Assembly: GCA_930367215.1 (NCBI GenBank)
Contig: OV884060.1
Span: 103,440,151 to 103,504,150, forward strand
Direction: 5' to 3'
DNA from: Pollenia angustigena
Taxonomy: Eukaryota; Arthropoda; Insecta; Diptera; Polleniidae
Length of the DNA stretch: 64,000 nt
Position 1 is the stretch's first letter; the number at the start of each line of letters is the position of its first letter. The position numbers and the translations under genes were made by a program. Shown here in pieces: positions 34,937-46,278 of this stretch. The notes under the pieces are model-generated. The model saw only the letters and a program-made list of their open reading frames with translations, did not search any database and was not told the DNA's origin.

Positions 34937-37605
34937 ACTGTTTAAAAATTTGTTTTTGGAACGCAAACGGCATCCGCCAACATAAAAATGAATTAGAATA
35001 CTTTCTTAAAAATAAACAAATTGATGTCATGATGATTTCTGAAACTCATTTGACCTCAAGAAATACGTTTAAAATCAATGGTTATATACTATATGATACC
35101 AAGGACCCTCGCGATAGAGCTTGTGGAGGTTCTGCCATCTTAATAAAAACTCGAGTCAAACACTACATTATGTGTGATCACCGTGAAGACTATCTGCAAG
35201 CAACGACTATTTGTGTTGAGGAGCTAAATCGAAACATAGTAATTTCTTCTTTATACTCTCCACCTAGATTTTCCATATCAGAAGGCCAATATTATAAATA
35301 TTATAAATCATTAGGACCCTGTTTTCTGGCCGCTGGCGATTATAACGCTAAACATACCTCCTGGGGGTCACGACTTATAACACCAAAAGGTCGTGTTTTG
35401 TTTAACACAATCTCTAAAATGGGTTTAAATGTGGTCGCGAGCGGGCAACCAACATATTGGCCTACTGATCAGCAAAAAATTCCAGATGTTATCGACTTTG
35501 GCGTGGTTAAAAACATCCCCACAGAAACGATTCATGTTGAAGCTTCCCTAGAATTATCATCCGACCACACACCTATAATTGTTACTATATCGAACCCAAA
35601 TAGAATTGTATTTCCGTCAGGTTACTTAGCGACGCCAGCCACACAAATAAATTGGTTAAAATATAAAAAATTTCTCAGTGCCCATTGCACAGAAAATATT
35701 CCGCTTAGTACACCGGAGAATGTGGATCTCTCTCTTGTTAACTTTGACAGTTATCTTAAACTAGCTGTTCAACACTCCAGCGTTACCCCCAAAAAAATTA
35801 AAAATAATAAAATATGTTCTTCAGATGTCGAGCGGCTCTTGACTGAAAAAAGGAGAGTTCGAAGAGAGTGGCAACTTTACAGATCCCCGCAACTTAAGAT
35901 TTTATTAAAAGAATGCACAAAAAGGCTAAGAAAGTTGCTACAGAATCAGAAAACGGCTTCTCTAGAAAAATATCTTAAGGAACTTGATGTAACTCCACAA
36001 TCTGACTACTCATTATGGCGTGCAGCTAGAAATCTAAAAAGGCCAGTTATATCTAAGCCACCATTAAGAAACTTGAATGGTAGTTGGGCAAGAAATGATA
36101 ATGAAAAAGGAAACCTGTTTGTAAATCATTTGAAAAACGTATTTACACCAAATATATCTCACAATATTGCGGTCGAGTTACCACCTGTTGATGCTAGAGC
36201 AGCTATTCCCCTCAGATTTGAGATAAGAGAAATCGAAAAGGCTATTTGTGACTTAAACACTAAGAAGGCACCTGGTATTGATAAAATCAGTAATAAAATG
36301 CTTTTGGAGCTACCTCGCATAGCAAAGAAAATTATTCTTTTTATTTTTAATGCTATTTTACGCCTTGAATACTATCCTGAAAAATGGAAGGTTTCCTTAG
36401 TTACCATGATACCAAAGCCAGGTAAAGATCATACAAAAGTTGAGTCTTATAGACCTATTAGCTTATTATCAAATATGTCAAAGCTGTTTGAGAAATTATT
36501 AGTTTCAAAATTAACACCAATTTTAAGTGAAAATAGATGTATTCCAAGCCATCAGTTCGGATTTAGAAGAAAACACAGCACAATCGAGCAGACTCATCGA
36601 AAAGTAAATGTCATAAGAAAAGCATTTGAAGAAAAGAAATATTGCTCAGCACTCTTCATCGATGTTTCGCAAGCTTTTGACAAAGTCTGGCATGAAGGCT
36701 TATTACACAAATTGAAGCAAAATTTACCAGCAAACACACACAAGCTGCTAGAAAGCTACTTAGTCGGTCGTCAATTTATTATTAAAGAAGGAAATTTCTT
36801 AAGTTCACCTCAGCCCATTGCCGCTGGAGTCCCACAAGGCAGCATCCTGGGCCCCCTATTATACTTAATTTATACTTCGGACATGCCAACAAGCAACTAC
36901 ACACAAACTTCAACATTTGCAGACGATACAGCTTTTCTAAGCGTCCACGAAAATCGTTATGAAGCATCGCGTTACTTACAGCATCATATATTTCAACTAG
37001 AAATATGGTTAAGACAATGGAGGATAATGGTCAATGAGCAAAAATGTGTACATATAACATTCACTTTGCGCCGGGAATCTTGCCCCCCTATTACAATCAA
37101 TAATCAAATAATTCCTCAACATTCGCATGTTAAATATCTCGGTATACATCTGGATCGGCGATTAACGTGGAAATGCCATATAGAGGCAAAATTAACTCAA
37201 ATGAAACTAAAAGCCATTCAAATTCATTGGCTTATTGGAAGAAATTCTGTCCTTAGTCTCGATTGCAAGCTTCTACTTTACAACTCTATCTTAAAGCCTA
37301 TCTGGTGCTACGGTATTCAACTATGGGGCACTGCCTCGGCCTCTAATATCGACAAAATTCAAAGGCGCCAAAATAAACTTCTTCGAATAATCACAGCCGC
37401 TCCCTGGTATGTTAAAAACTCAAACATTCATAAGGATCTCAATGTGCCATTAGTGAAATCTATGATTACAAAATATGCAATAAAATATTTAAAAAGGCTT
37501 GAACAACACCCAAATCCACTGGCTCGAAATATTTTAAATCATGGCGGCCACACTCGCTTAAGAAGAAGAGACACTGCAGCACTTACCCAATTAGATGAGC
37601 GATAA
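34933..37605 (+). CDS. LINE ORF2 (AP-like endonuclease + reverse transcriptase), 890 aa
   Basis: Nicks the target and copies element RNA there (target-primed reverse transcription). Endonuclease: WNANGI (9-14), SETHL (36-40), GDYNAKHTSWGS (about 135-146), SSDHTP (about 209-214). Reverse transcriptase: YRPISLLSNMSKLFEK (about 505), FIDVSQAFDKVW (about 573), GVPQGSILGPLLY (about 630) and the catalytic FADD (about 661-664), then LGIHLDRRLTW (about 736). No RNase H follows, as expected for jockey. All catalytic motifs look intact. Its ATG shares ATGA with the ORF1 stop, suggesting re-initiation coupling. Confidence 0.95.
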   Translation: MNCLKICFWNANGIRQHKNELEYFLKNKQIDVMMISETHLTSRNTFKINGYILYDTKDPRDRACGGSAILIKTRVKHYIMCDHREDYLQATTICVEELNRNIVISSLYSPPRFSISEGQYYKYYKSLGPCFLAAGDYNAKHTSWGSRLITPKGRVLFNTISKMGLNVVASGQPTYWPTDQQKIPDVIDFGVVKNIPTETIHVEASLELSSDHTPIIVTISNPNRIVFPSGYLATPATQINWLKYKKFLSAHCTENIPLSTPENVDLSLVNFDSYLKLAVQHSSVTPKKIKNNKICSSDVERLLTEKRRVRREWQLYRSPQLKILLKECTKRLRKLLQNQKTASLEKYLKELDVTPQSDYSLWRAARNLKRPVISKPPLRNLNGSWARNDNEKGNLFVNHLKNVFTPNISHNIAVELPPVDARAAIPLRFEIREIEKAICDLNTKKAPGIDKISNKMLLELPRIAKKIILFIFNAILRLEYYPEKWKVSLVTMIPKPGKDHTKVESYRPISLLSNMSKLFEKLLVSKLTPILSENRCIPSHQFGFRRKHSTIEQTHRKVNVIRKAFEEKKYCSALFIDVSQAFDKVWHEGLLHKLKQNLPANTHKLLESYLVGRQFIIKEGNFLSSPQPIAAGVPQGSILGPLLYLIYTSDMPTSNYTQTSTFADDTAFLSVHENRYEASRYLQHHIFQLEIWLRQWRIMVNEQKCVHITFTLRRESCPPITINNQIIPQHSHVKYLGIHLDRRLTWKCHIEAKLTQMKLKAIQIHWLIGRNSVLSLDCKLLLYNSILKPIWCYGIQLWGTASASNIDKIQRRQNKLLRIITAAPWYVKNSNIHKDLNVPLVKSMITKYAIKYLKRLEQHPNPLARNILNHGGHTRLRRRDTAALTQLDER

Positions 37606-37732
37606 ACACCTATAAAAGTGAACATAACCCGTGATGAAGAAAATTTTGTCTGGCACTGGCAGGAGATAAAATAACGTATTAGGTTAAGATTTGATTAATT
37701 ATTGTTAGTTCATATTTAATATATGAAGATTC

Positions 37733-37738
37733 AATAAA
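37733..37738 (+). terminator. Poly-A signal AATAAA of the LINE
   Basis: AATAAA lies in gattcaataaaaaaataatg just before the A tail. The same placement is kept in the 27.6-kb fragment and in the second copy. Confidence 0.8.
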
Positions 37739-37949
37739 AAAATAATGACAAAAAAAAAAAAAAAAAAAAAAAAAATATGGATGTGCCACATCAAATAAAG
37801 ACTTAAGACAGTTAAAAGATGGCAATGTTTAAAATCGTATTTGCAAATAGTGTCGTTATTCACGAATTGATTTCGTGAGTTAGCTTCTCGCAAATAAAAA
37901 TTTTATTCACTGCTTATGCGGCAATTTTCTCTACTTGCAATATATTTAT

Positions 37950-38245
37950 TTGGGAATAAGTGGTGCGTATTAACGTTGTAATATATATTTTACAACAGGC
38001 CTACCAAATTTGTATTTCTGAATTTTTTTGTGATGAACGATCCATAATTTACGAATTGTCCAACATAAAATTGCTTCCTGAAAATCATTTTAATGAGCCT
38101 AATAATAATAATATTTCTGGAAAAACATGATATTTTATTAAAATTATTAAGAGTGGTTCGTAATAAAAGATAAGTTTTAAATTAATAGATCTCTCGGTGG
38201 AGGTAATAAAAGATTCTCTACATCCAAATCTATCACTCTTACTTG
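37950..38245 (+). mobile_element. Helitron/DINE-like fragment, 3' part
   Basis: acgatccataatttacgaatt ... aaattgcttcctgaaaatcat is a monomer remnant. The segment ends ctatcactcttacttgtttta, matching the terminus CACTCTTACTTGTT of other copies. Non-coding. Confidence 0.45.
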
Positions 38246-38958
38246 TTTTATTTATTAAAATTTCTGAAAAGCGTTTGTGCCCACCATTTTGGTAAATACA
38301 AGGATACGTACATTCAGCATTTAACTAAATTTTATGAAAAGTTTGGCATGCCACTACTTGGTGGCAAATATTGTACAAGTAATGAATATGTTGGGTTTTT
38401 ACTAAATGTCTGAGAAAACATTAATTTGCTTTTGCAAAGCCAGTCAATGATTTTTGTTGTGTGGCTAGAGCATTGGTGTCCAGCCCATACCACAATTGTG
38501 GAAATTAATTCACACACATTCTTCACACGCATTCTTATGCTCTTTCATTTAGTCCACGAGAGTACACAATTCAGTCGTCGATTATCAAGCATCGAATGCT
38601 TACATTTTTTTTGTAATTTTATTAAGAATATTTGTCTCTTTATTCACTAATACTAATATAAGGCAATACAACCACAATTTACATTTTGGACGTCACTGGG
38701 CTAGAGTTTGTATTACTCCTGGAAAAATTGTTCCGGGAATTTAAAATTAAAATTTTTGAAATTTTAATTTGTTAGCATCGTTAAAATAAAAACGTGCAAA
38801 AAAAATATTCTTTACTAAAATTACTTAAAACTACTCACAAATCGAACCATTATTCCTAAGCCAATAAATTTATAATCTTTGTATGATGCGCTTCCTACCG
38901 TAAAACCAACGCCTGTAGAAAGGGAGGGCAAGTTTTCGGTAGCAGGCAATATACATAT
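38246..38958. other. Non-coding stretch
   Basis: Nothing recognisable. Two overlapping short frames on opposite strands (about 38332-38650) look like chance. Confidence 0.35.
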
Positions 38959-39562
38959 CAGAGATCAGCAATAAGTAGTGAAAAGGTGAGTAGAGCTAAA
39001 TCATGACTCATAAATTCTTGTACTTATACGCACTCATACTTATTCCAATGTTATTCAAACTCATATTCACTCAATAGTTTCATTTTATTCATCGTACTCA
39101 TACTTAACAACATTTGAAGTGTTTGATTTAGAATCTACTCAAGTCAATGTGTATAGGCGAAGCAAAATGCGAGGCTGCCAGATTTGTCCCCTAAATAGCA
39201 AAGTGACGATTTGGCAATTACAGTTTACTAAAGTTACATGTATGAAGTGGACGATTTTTCGGCAAATTTATCTGGCAGCGCTGATTATTAACTTGTGTGT
39301 TCTATCTCTTGAGTTAAAACGGTAAATGGATGAGCTAAATGATTTGAATCATTGTGAGTATTGTAAGTATTTTCTTGAAATTATAAATCAAGCTGACGTC
39401 ATTTATGAGTATGCGTATAATGTTGACGTCGCACTCATAAATATTTCTCTTGTGAGTATGAGTGAATCAGAGTAGTTTAGTGTAAATGATTTCTACGCAC
39501 TTATACTTACAATTGCATGAGTCAGTATGAGTTGCGAAAAAACGATTCAATGCTGATCTCTG
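38959..39562. mobile_element. hAT-type MITE, CAGAGATCAGCA ends, 8-bp duplication
   Basis: The left end CAGAGATCAGCA and right end TGCTGATCTCTG are perfect inverses, flanked by an exact 8-bp duplication, atacatat (38951-38958, 39563-39570). Subterminal zones repeat actcatact and its complement gtatgagt many times, the expected transposase-binding pattern of hAT ends. No transposase frame; 604 bp. Confidence 0.9.
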
Positions 39563-39570
39563 ATACATAT

Positions 39571-40690
39571 CAACAAGGATTCAAAATAGAATCTCTGATG
39601 GGCTTTTAAATGCTTTAATAAGACTAAAAAGAAAATAAATGTTACCAAGTTGCTAGTAATAATATTTACTAAATATTAATAAGATGTAATAATTCGTGAT
39701 CTCCCAAAAAAAAAAAAAAAAAATTAATATAAACATATATAATATACATGTGCATTAGGGTTATAACTTTTTCACACTTTTTGCGAATATCAAAAAAAGT
39801 TCACGCAGGGATCGGGTTGAAGTTTGAAAACAACCATTTTTATCTCACAGAAATTTTAAAAATATACACCTGATATTTGTATATATTCCTATACGTGTCA
39901 CTTAAGTGCTATTGTGGAACTTATCCACTGCTTTAGATTTAAAAATTTTCCTATGGTTTACAATTCATCGCGGTTCAAAATTTCTTGGAAGGTTTTAGAA
40001 ATTTGCTTCCCTGCGTGAGGTTTTTTTTCGCAAAACTACGGGAGACAGGTGTTTTCATTACTAAAACATTCTTGGACACTCCGTGGTACTATGCCAAAAA
40101 TTTGGTTATAGAACTTATGTACATATGACTATAACAATTTATTTGGGTTTCTTTTGGTTTTCTGTGGAATTAATAAAGCTAATTTTTTTTTGGCTGAAAG
40201 AGTAAAAACTTTTGTCTTGAACTCATTTAATGAAATCGTTGTTTTATTCAAAGCATCCCGGTATTCCCGGAAATAAGATTTTTTTTGGTTTCGTTTCCCG
40301 GGAATAGAAAAAGTCCGGGAAATTAGAAACCCTAAGTGTGACGCATTTATTTTTTTTGAAAGTATGGTAAAAAAAACAAGACTGCTCTTCAAGCATAACA
40401 TACAAATTTACAAATGGAAAATACATAATTGCAATCAATATTTCGGAAAAAATATACATAAAAGACAAGTATAGCTCTAGAATTCCAACGGACATTACAT
40501 AGTGCTGACATTGCTCTAAATTTATTACAGGGAAAATGTTTATTTTTTTTAAGTATTAAAAAACTTGGACCAGTTCATATCTGTTAATCTTGCATGTCAC
40601 TCGTGTATCACTTTTTTAAACAAATAATATTTTTAAAAATTTCTAAACTTAATGATAAAGCAAATGGCTTTATATATAATTTTATAAAAA
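39571..40690. other. AT-rich non-coding stretch
   Basis: A poly-A run at about 39707-39722 and a ccggga-rich patch at 40257-40322 are the only features. Short frames on the minus strand (about 40129-40495) carry no recognisable domain. Confidence 0.35.
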
Positions 40691-42093
40691 ACAAGTTAGA
40701 GTGCTATATTCGGCTGTGCCGAATCTTTGATACCCTCCACCGACAGTTCGAATGTTTAAGGAGTAATATCTGTATGATGTTATTATAATCTTAAACTGTG
40801 ACGATTTGTTATTAATTATGGTTTAAGGCAACCAAACTGTTTTCCGGTAGAAGGGTTTATATGGGGCCTAGGGCAAATTATGTACCGATCTTCACGAAAT
40901 TTCTCAGTATCATTTATAGTCCTATAAAACTGTGACGGGCCAAAATTTGTTATGATTGCATTATTTTTTACGGTTACTAAACTGTTTTCCGGTAGTAGGG
41001 TTTATATGGAGCCCAAGGTAAATTATGGACCGATCGTCACGAAATTTCACAGTGTTATTTCTTGTCCTAAAAAACTGTGACGTACCAAATTTTGTTACGC
41101 TAGCGTTATTTTTTACGGTTTTAGGCGTACTAAACTGTTTTCCGGGAGTAGGGTTTATATGGGGCCCAGGGTAAATTATGGACCGATCTTCACGAAATTA
41201 CACAGTTTTATTTCTTGTCCTATAAAACTTTGATGTACCAAATTTTGTTATGATAGCATTATTTTTTACGGATTTAGGCGTACTTAACTGTTTTCCGGGA
41301 GTAAGGTTTATATGGGGCCCAGGGTAAGTTATGGACCGATCTTCACGAAATAACACAATTTTATTTCTTGTCCAATAAAACTTTGATGTACCAAATTTTG
41401 TTATGATAGCATTATTTTTTACGTTTTTAGGCGTACTAAGTTGTTTTCCGGAAGAAGGTTTTATATGGGGCCTATGGTAAATTATGGACCGATCTTCACA
41501 AAACTTAACAGTTTAATTTCTAGTCCTATGTAACTGTGACTTGCCAAAATTTGTAATGATAGCATTGTTAGTTAGGGTTTTAGGCTTAATATACTGTTTT
41601 CCGGGAGTAGGGCTTATATGGGGCCTATGGTAAATTATTGATGGATCTTCACGAAATTTCACAGGGTGATTTCCAGTTGAATAAAACGAATTGTTGCGAA
41701 ATCTTATATCATTCTGTGCATTTTTCCACCATTTATGTTAGTTTTTGTAACAAAATTATCAATTTTTTTTAGGTGGTGGTTCCACATTTTGATTCATAGC
41801 TCAGATCCTATTGAACCGATTTTGCTGAATTTCAATCCCAAACTGCTTAGGATAACTACAAGCAATTTCACACCAAGTTTGTTGATTTCTTTTGAGTTTT
41901 TCGAAAGTGAGCGTGTTTTCAACAGACGGACAGACGGACAGACAGACGGACATGGCTAGATCGACTTAAAATTACTCAAGGACCCAGAATATATATACTT
42001 TATAGGGTCTGAGATGAATAGTAAAAAAGTTTCACACGGAATGACAAACTGAATATACCCTCTTCACAACTAATTGTGGTGTAGGGTAAAAAA
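40691..42093 (-). mobile_element. Helitron/DINE-like element with central tandem repeats
   Basis: On the plus strand the element opens with acaagttagagtgctatatt and the hairpin attcggctgtgccgaat (40708-40724). Six tandem monomers follow, and then a conserved block with gacggacagacggac, ctagatcgactta and ctttatagggtctgag that ends gtggtgtagggtaaa. Read on the minus strand this is a 5' block, central tandem repeats and a 3' hairpin close to the end. That is the arrangement described for dipteran DINE-TR-type Helitrons, whose central repeats are also about 150 bp. The assignment rests on architecture only. Confidence 0.55.
40836..41735 (-). repeat. Central tandem array, ~153-bp monomer, six units
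   Basis: Starts of actgttttccgg fall at 40836, 40981, 41134, 41287, about 41440 and 41593, steps of 145 then 153. Each unit contains gtttatatggggcc, aaattatggaccgatcttca, cgaaatttcacag, cttgtcctataaaact and gttatgatagcattatt. Diverged single monomers of the same sequence occur, mostly in the opposite orientation, at 10.1, 20.6, 23.0, 38.05 and 42.7-43.9 kb. Confidence 0.9.
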
Positions 42094-42544
42094 ATATTAG
42101 CGTTTGGTGAGGAAACTGCTATGCGATTTTGAAAAAAAACATAATGGGTCTAAATTGCAATTTTTCCTATATGAAAAAATTGTAAAAAGTCATATGCCTA
42201 ACGTGCATGTTTACCAATTCTTACCTATATTTCTAATTTGACCAGGTATTTACCAATTGGGTATTTACACTTTTCCCATCTTTATCACTAGCTAATACAT
42301 TTTCGATCGGGATTAACTTTTATGATAAATGATTGTGACTTTATTTAAATTTCCATTTTTATATAGCTTTTTATTCATATTTTTTTTGCCGTAACACAAA
42401 CGCGAAGGGAATGTGTGTGAGAGGGTGAGTTCAAAAAACTTTGTGCCATGATTATATTGTTACAAACTACACAAATTGCTTTAAGATTCTATGTACATTT
42501 CCCAGTAAACATTAAATCTCTTTTTTGAAACACTCACCATTTAG
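42094..42544. other. Spacer between two head-to-head DINE-like elements
   Basis: About 450 bp of AT-rich DNA without recognisable features; it separates the 5' blocks of the elements on either side. Confidence 0.35.
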
Positions 42545-44020
42545 GATTGTTCATTATATCCTCCACCACTAGTTTGTCATTTCGTGTGCAAATTTTTTAT
42601 ATTCAGCTCAGGCGCCTTCTTCATATTATGGATGCTCGAGTAATTCTAAAACAATATAGCAATGTCGGTCTGCCTGCGCCTCAAAAAGGACCATTTCGAT
42701 GTTAAGTTCTTTTAGTTCTCGCAAGCAGTTTGAGATTAAAATCTGGCACTACAATAAATTGGCACAATCCCGTTTTGACTAGAAATTGTACCATTAAGTT
42801 TAGTAAAGATCTGCCCATAATTAACCATAGGCCACATATAAATGCTTGAGTAACCCTAAAAAATTTATCAAAAGTAATATTGTCGTTATCTGTTCAGTCT
42901 ATAATTGTTCATACATCCCACTCTCAATAACCATAACAACTTAAGGTCCATAACAGTACAATATGGCCCATATAAAGCATACTCTCGGAAAACACTTTGG
43001 TGCACCAAAATGTTATTGTCGTAAAATTATGTCTAACTTAGTTCCATAGCACTAGACATAATAACAATTCGTGACGATCATTTTGAAATATACCAAAGGC
43101 CTTATATAAACTCCACTCTTGAAGAACACTTCCTAAAAATGTAACAGTTTAATGCAATGCTCAGAAAATTTGGTTTCTCAAAGTTCCATAAAAGTAGAAC
43201 TAACAGCACCCATATTGGTGACGAACGTAATTAGGCATGACTTTATATTAAACTAATTCTCGAAAAATATTTTTTAAGACTTAAGCCCTAACGAATAAAC
43301 CTAATTTTCCGCAGATCCCATATAGCTGCCTTTCGAAAGCAGCTTAGAACTCGTAAACCGCTAACAAACTGTATTGAAATTTGGTCTAGTTATCTTTTTT
43401 TATACTAGGAATTTCTCTTACGAAATTTTGTATTATTCGGTCCATAATTTGGCATTCGTCTTATATAAAACCTTCTCCTGAAAATCATTTTTAAACGCCC
43501 AAAACTGAAACGAATAATGATTTTGTATATCAACGAGGTCAAAGTGAGTTTTGTATGACAAGAATAAATATCATAAAATAGCATATCGAACTCGGTCATA
43601 AAGAGGTATTAAATCAAAATTAAATCAGTTTTTTGAAAAATCGACTCCAATTTTTTATATCTACCCGCTGTAAAAATATCGGTCTGTCTTGTATAGTTTT
43701 TGGTAATGAAACGCTTGTTTTAAAAATTCTTTTGATGGCATAGAACTTCAATGTTAAATTAAAAAATTGTTTTGCACAGAAAATTATTAAATTTTCTCTT
43801 TAGAATTAGGTGCGATATGTAGGTCTAACATAAAGCATACCTTCGAAATAGACTTTCAAGCACCCGAACTGGCAACAAATTTCAGCACTGTGAGGTCAGC
43901 TTTTATAAAGGTTGTTGTATTATTTAAAGATCCAATATAAAGCCCACTCCTTAAATAGTCTAACTCTCGTTGGGGGTATAAAAGATGTGGTACTGCCGAA
44001 TATAACACTTTTACTTGTTG
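42545..44020 (+). mobile_element. Helitron/DINE-like element, diverged copy
   Basis: Begins with attgttcattatatcctccaccactagtttgtcatttcg (complement of the 42.05-kb block). It continues through several eroded monomers (for example gtccataatttggcattcg near 43440) and ends gccgaatataacacttttacttgttg, with half of the terminal hairpin still visible. Orientation is opposite to the neighbour at 40691-42093. Confidence 0.5.
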
Positions 44021-44694
44021 TCATATCAAAACAATTTAGATTTGGGAAGCTTAGTTTTTAAAACTTATATTCACTGGGTATTGATTACTGTGTGTATAAC
44101 AAATTGTATAAAATTTGAGTATGTCATTGTTATTAACATGGAAATTGTCGCAAAACTCTTATAACAAAGCAACAACAAAGAGAACAAACATTTTAATCTG
44201 TAACATATTGTTAAACATAAACAACTTTACAATGTAATTCCTTGTAAAAATCAGTCAACACTTCAATATTATTTATAAATTTATTTATGTAAGTATATCT
44301 GACACTAAATTGAGATTTATTTATAAATTAAATCTATTTTCACATTCTTCCGTCAAAACACAAGCAATTCTCTTTAACCATTTTTCATACTGAACTTTGT
44401 TTAAGTAAAGTTTATGTTTGATAAGTTATTATGGCATTTTAGGATTGTCTCGTAAATTTTAAACGAATTTCAAAATAAAATACTTGTCGCAATTGATCAT
44501 AAAAAGGGTATTAGCTCATACATTTACTAAAAATAGAAAAAAATCGACATCTTAACCCGCTGTAAAAATTTGGTTATGGAACGGTGTTGGTAATGAAACG
44601 GTTGGTGTAATAATTCTTTTTTATGCCTTTAATATTAATAGTCTGGCCCTCAATGTTGAAAAGAAAATTTCTTTTGTATATTTATATTGAACAT

Positions 44695-44964
44695 CCCAGT
44701 AAAAACTTCGCCCTCAAAACAATGTGTTGAGTAATCAGAAAAACATAAAAGCACTACTTACAATTCTACTGAAAGAACCAATGAATTTTACAAAGGATGT
44801 CCCAAAATGAACGCATTCAAAAATAAGTCATTATTTTTTTACCTTCACACATCCAGAAAAAAGTAGTTATAGAAGTTGTTTTAAAATAGTTATAGAAGAA
44901 AGCTACTAAATAATAAGTCAAAGAAGCTATTCATTTTGCAAAAGTAAGCGAAGTTTTTACTGGG
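44695..44964. mobile_element. MITE, CCCAGTAAAAACTTCG ends, 4-bp duplication (ACAT)
   Basis: CCCAGTAAAAACTTCGCC at the left is mirrored by gcgaagtttttactggg at the right, with acat on both flanks (44691-44694 and 44965-44968). Termini and duplication length resemble the 4118-4534 MITE. Non-coding. Confidence 0.7.
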
Positions 44965-45150
44965 ACATAAACAATTTTTTGTTTTTATTATTGTTTTCAA
45001 TACTACCCAGTAAAAACTTCGCCTACTTTTTCAAAATGAATAGCTTTTTTAACTTATTATTTTGTAGCTTTGTTCTATAACTACATCTATAACAACTTCT
45101 ATAACTACTTTTTATGGATATATGCAGGTAAAAAAAATAATGACTTACAT
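44825..45150. repeat. Large inverted repeat, about 140-bp arms, 41-bp loop
   Basis: The right half of the 44695 MITE is repeated inverted from 45006 (cccagtaaaaacttcgccta ... ttctataactacttttta). The two CCCAGTAAAAACTTCG elements are therefore nearly back to back. The pair would fold into a long hairpin. It may reflect one MITE inserting beside another. Confidence 0.75.
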
Positions 45151-45400
45151 TTTAATGACTTTGTTCTTACCGACATTGTGAACCAGGTAAATATTATATT
45201 CAAATTATGAGTTAATACCCTCTCTATGATCATGTTAGTGAGTATTTTTATTTATTTATTTATTTAGGTTTAACATTATAATATAAATATTTTAATGCTA
45301 AAAGTATAGCTATAGCTACATGGCCTTAAGCTAAAAAAAAGGGAAATTCTTAAGTATTTACAAGTTCATATTTACAACTAAAACTAATTTTATAGTGTAA

Positions 45401-46027
45401 TTAAATGTGGTGATACAGTTTAGTTAATCTTAAATACTTTGTTAGTTCTGTAACAGATTTATTTGAGGGGGAGGAGAGAGCTAGCATAGGGTCAGTGTGT
45501 CCAAAGATTAATTTTCGTTCTTGTGCATAAAGCGGACAATCGGATATAATATGTTTTATATTTACCGTTGTAGATTGATCACAGTTGCATAATGTTTGGT
45601 CATCTTTGCTTATTATATGTCCGTGGGTTAATTTAGTATGTCCTAGTCGCAATCTTAAAAATTTTATGAGATCCCGTCTTCCTACTTCGGTACTCGATGC
45701 CATCCAATGTTTGATGTTGATTTTTGATGAGTTTATATTCTTGTACCAAATGTTTGCATTTTCCCAAGTCGAAATATGTCTCCGAATTGTCCTCCTCCTG
45801 AGATTTTTAATTATATCAACGTTAAAATTTTGGATTTTAATGAGCGGGGACTTTAAACCTTGTTTGGCATACGAATCTGCGCATTCATTTCCCGTAATTT
45901 GCATGTGGCCTGGAACCCACATAAGGGAAAGCATTTTATTTTTTTCGATTAAAATATCCCTAATTTTATTAGCATAGACATTATTGTTATTCACATTCGA
46001 TATCGCGTTTAAGGCAGATAAAGAATC
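45401..46027 (-). pseudogene. I-clade LINE RNase H, C-terminal half
   Basis: Continues from the segment ending at 47336. Minus-strand residues give SLSALNAISNV, then LMWVPGHMQITGNECADSYA, the RNase H motif with its conserved H and D, and an I-type tail (RDLIKFLRLRLGHTKLTHGH, CNCDQ). The open frame now begins inside the inserted TIR element, so its apparent N-terminus is not native. The hAT-like insertion at 46028-47335 separates it from the N-terminal half. Confidence 0.85.
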
Positions 46028-46278
46028 GGCTGTAGGAAATATCGCCCAAAGAAAAATCGCCCAAAAAAAAAAATGAAAAATCGCCCAAAAAAATTGCATG
46101 TAAAATTGGGCCTGATTTCATATGAAAAATGGCCCAAAATTTTTGGGCTATTTATCGTTATTGTTGGGTGATTTTTTCGTTTTTTAAATTTCGTTTCATA
46201 ATGAAAAATCACCCAAAAATGTTGTATGAAAAATGGCCCAAAAAAATGGGCTATTTTTAAAATTCTACCATAATCTTA

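Larger units (their letters stand above)
33035..37774 (+). mobile_element. Complete jockey-clade LINE
   Basis: A 4.74-kb element bounded by a perfect 13-bp target duplication, atatggatgtgcc (33022-33034 and 37775-37787). Layout: 384-bp 5' UTR, ORF1 (nucleic-acid-binding), ORF2 (endonuclease and RT), short 3' UTR, AATAAA and a poly-A tail of about 25. Length, gene order, A tail and lack of RNase H all fit the jockey clade. Both frames are intact and nothing interrupts the element, so it is probably a young and possibly competent copy. It is named here only at clade level. Confidence 0.92.

Noticed and set aside
45585..45977. 130-codon plus-strand frame
   Set aside because: It is antisense to the I-clade RNase H coding sequence; the minus strand carries the recognised motifs.
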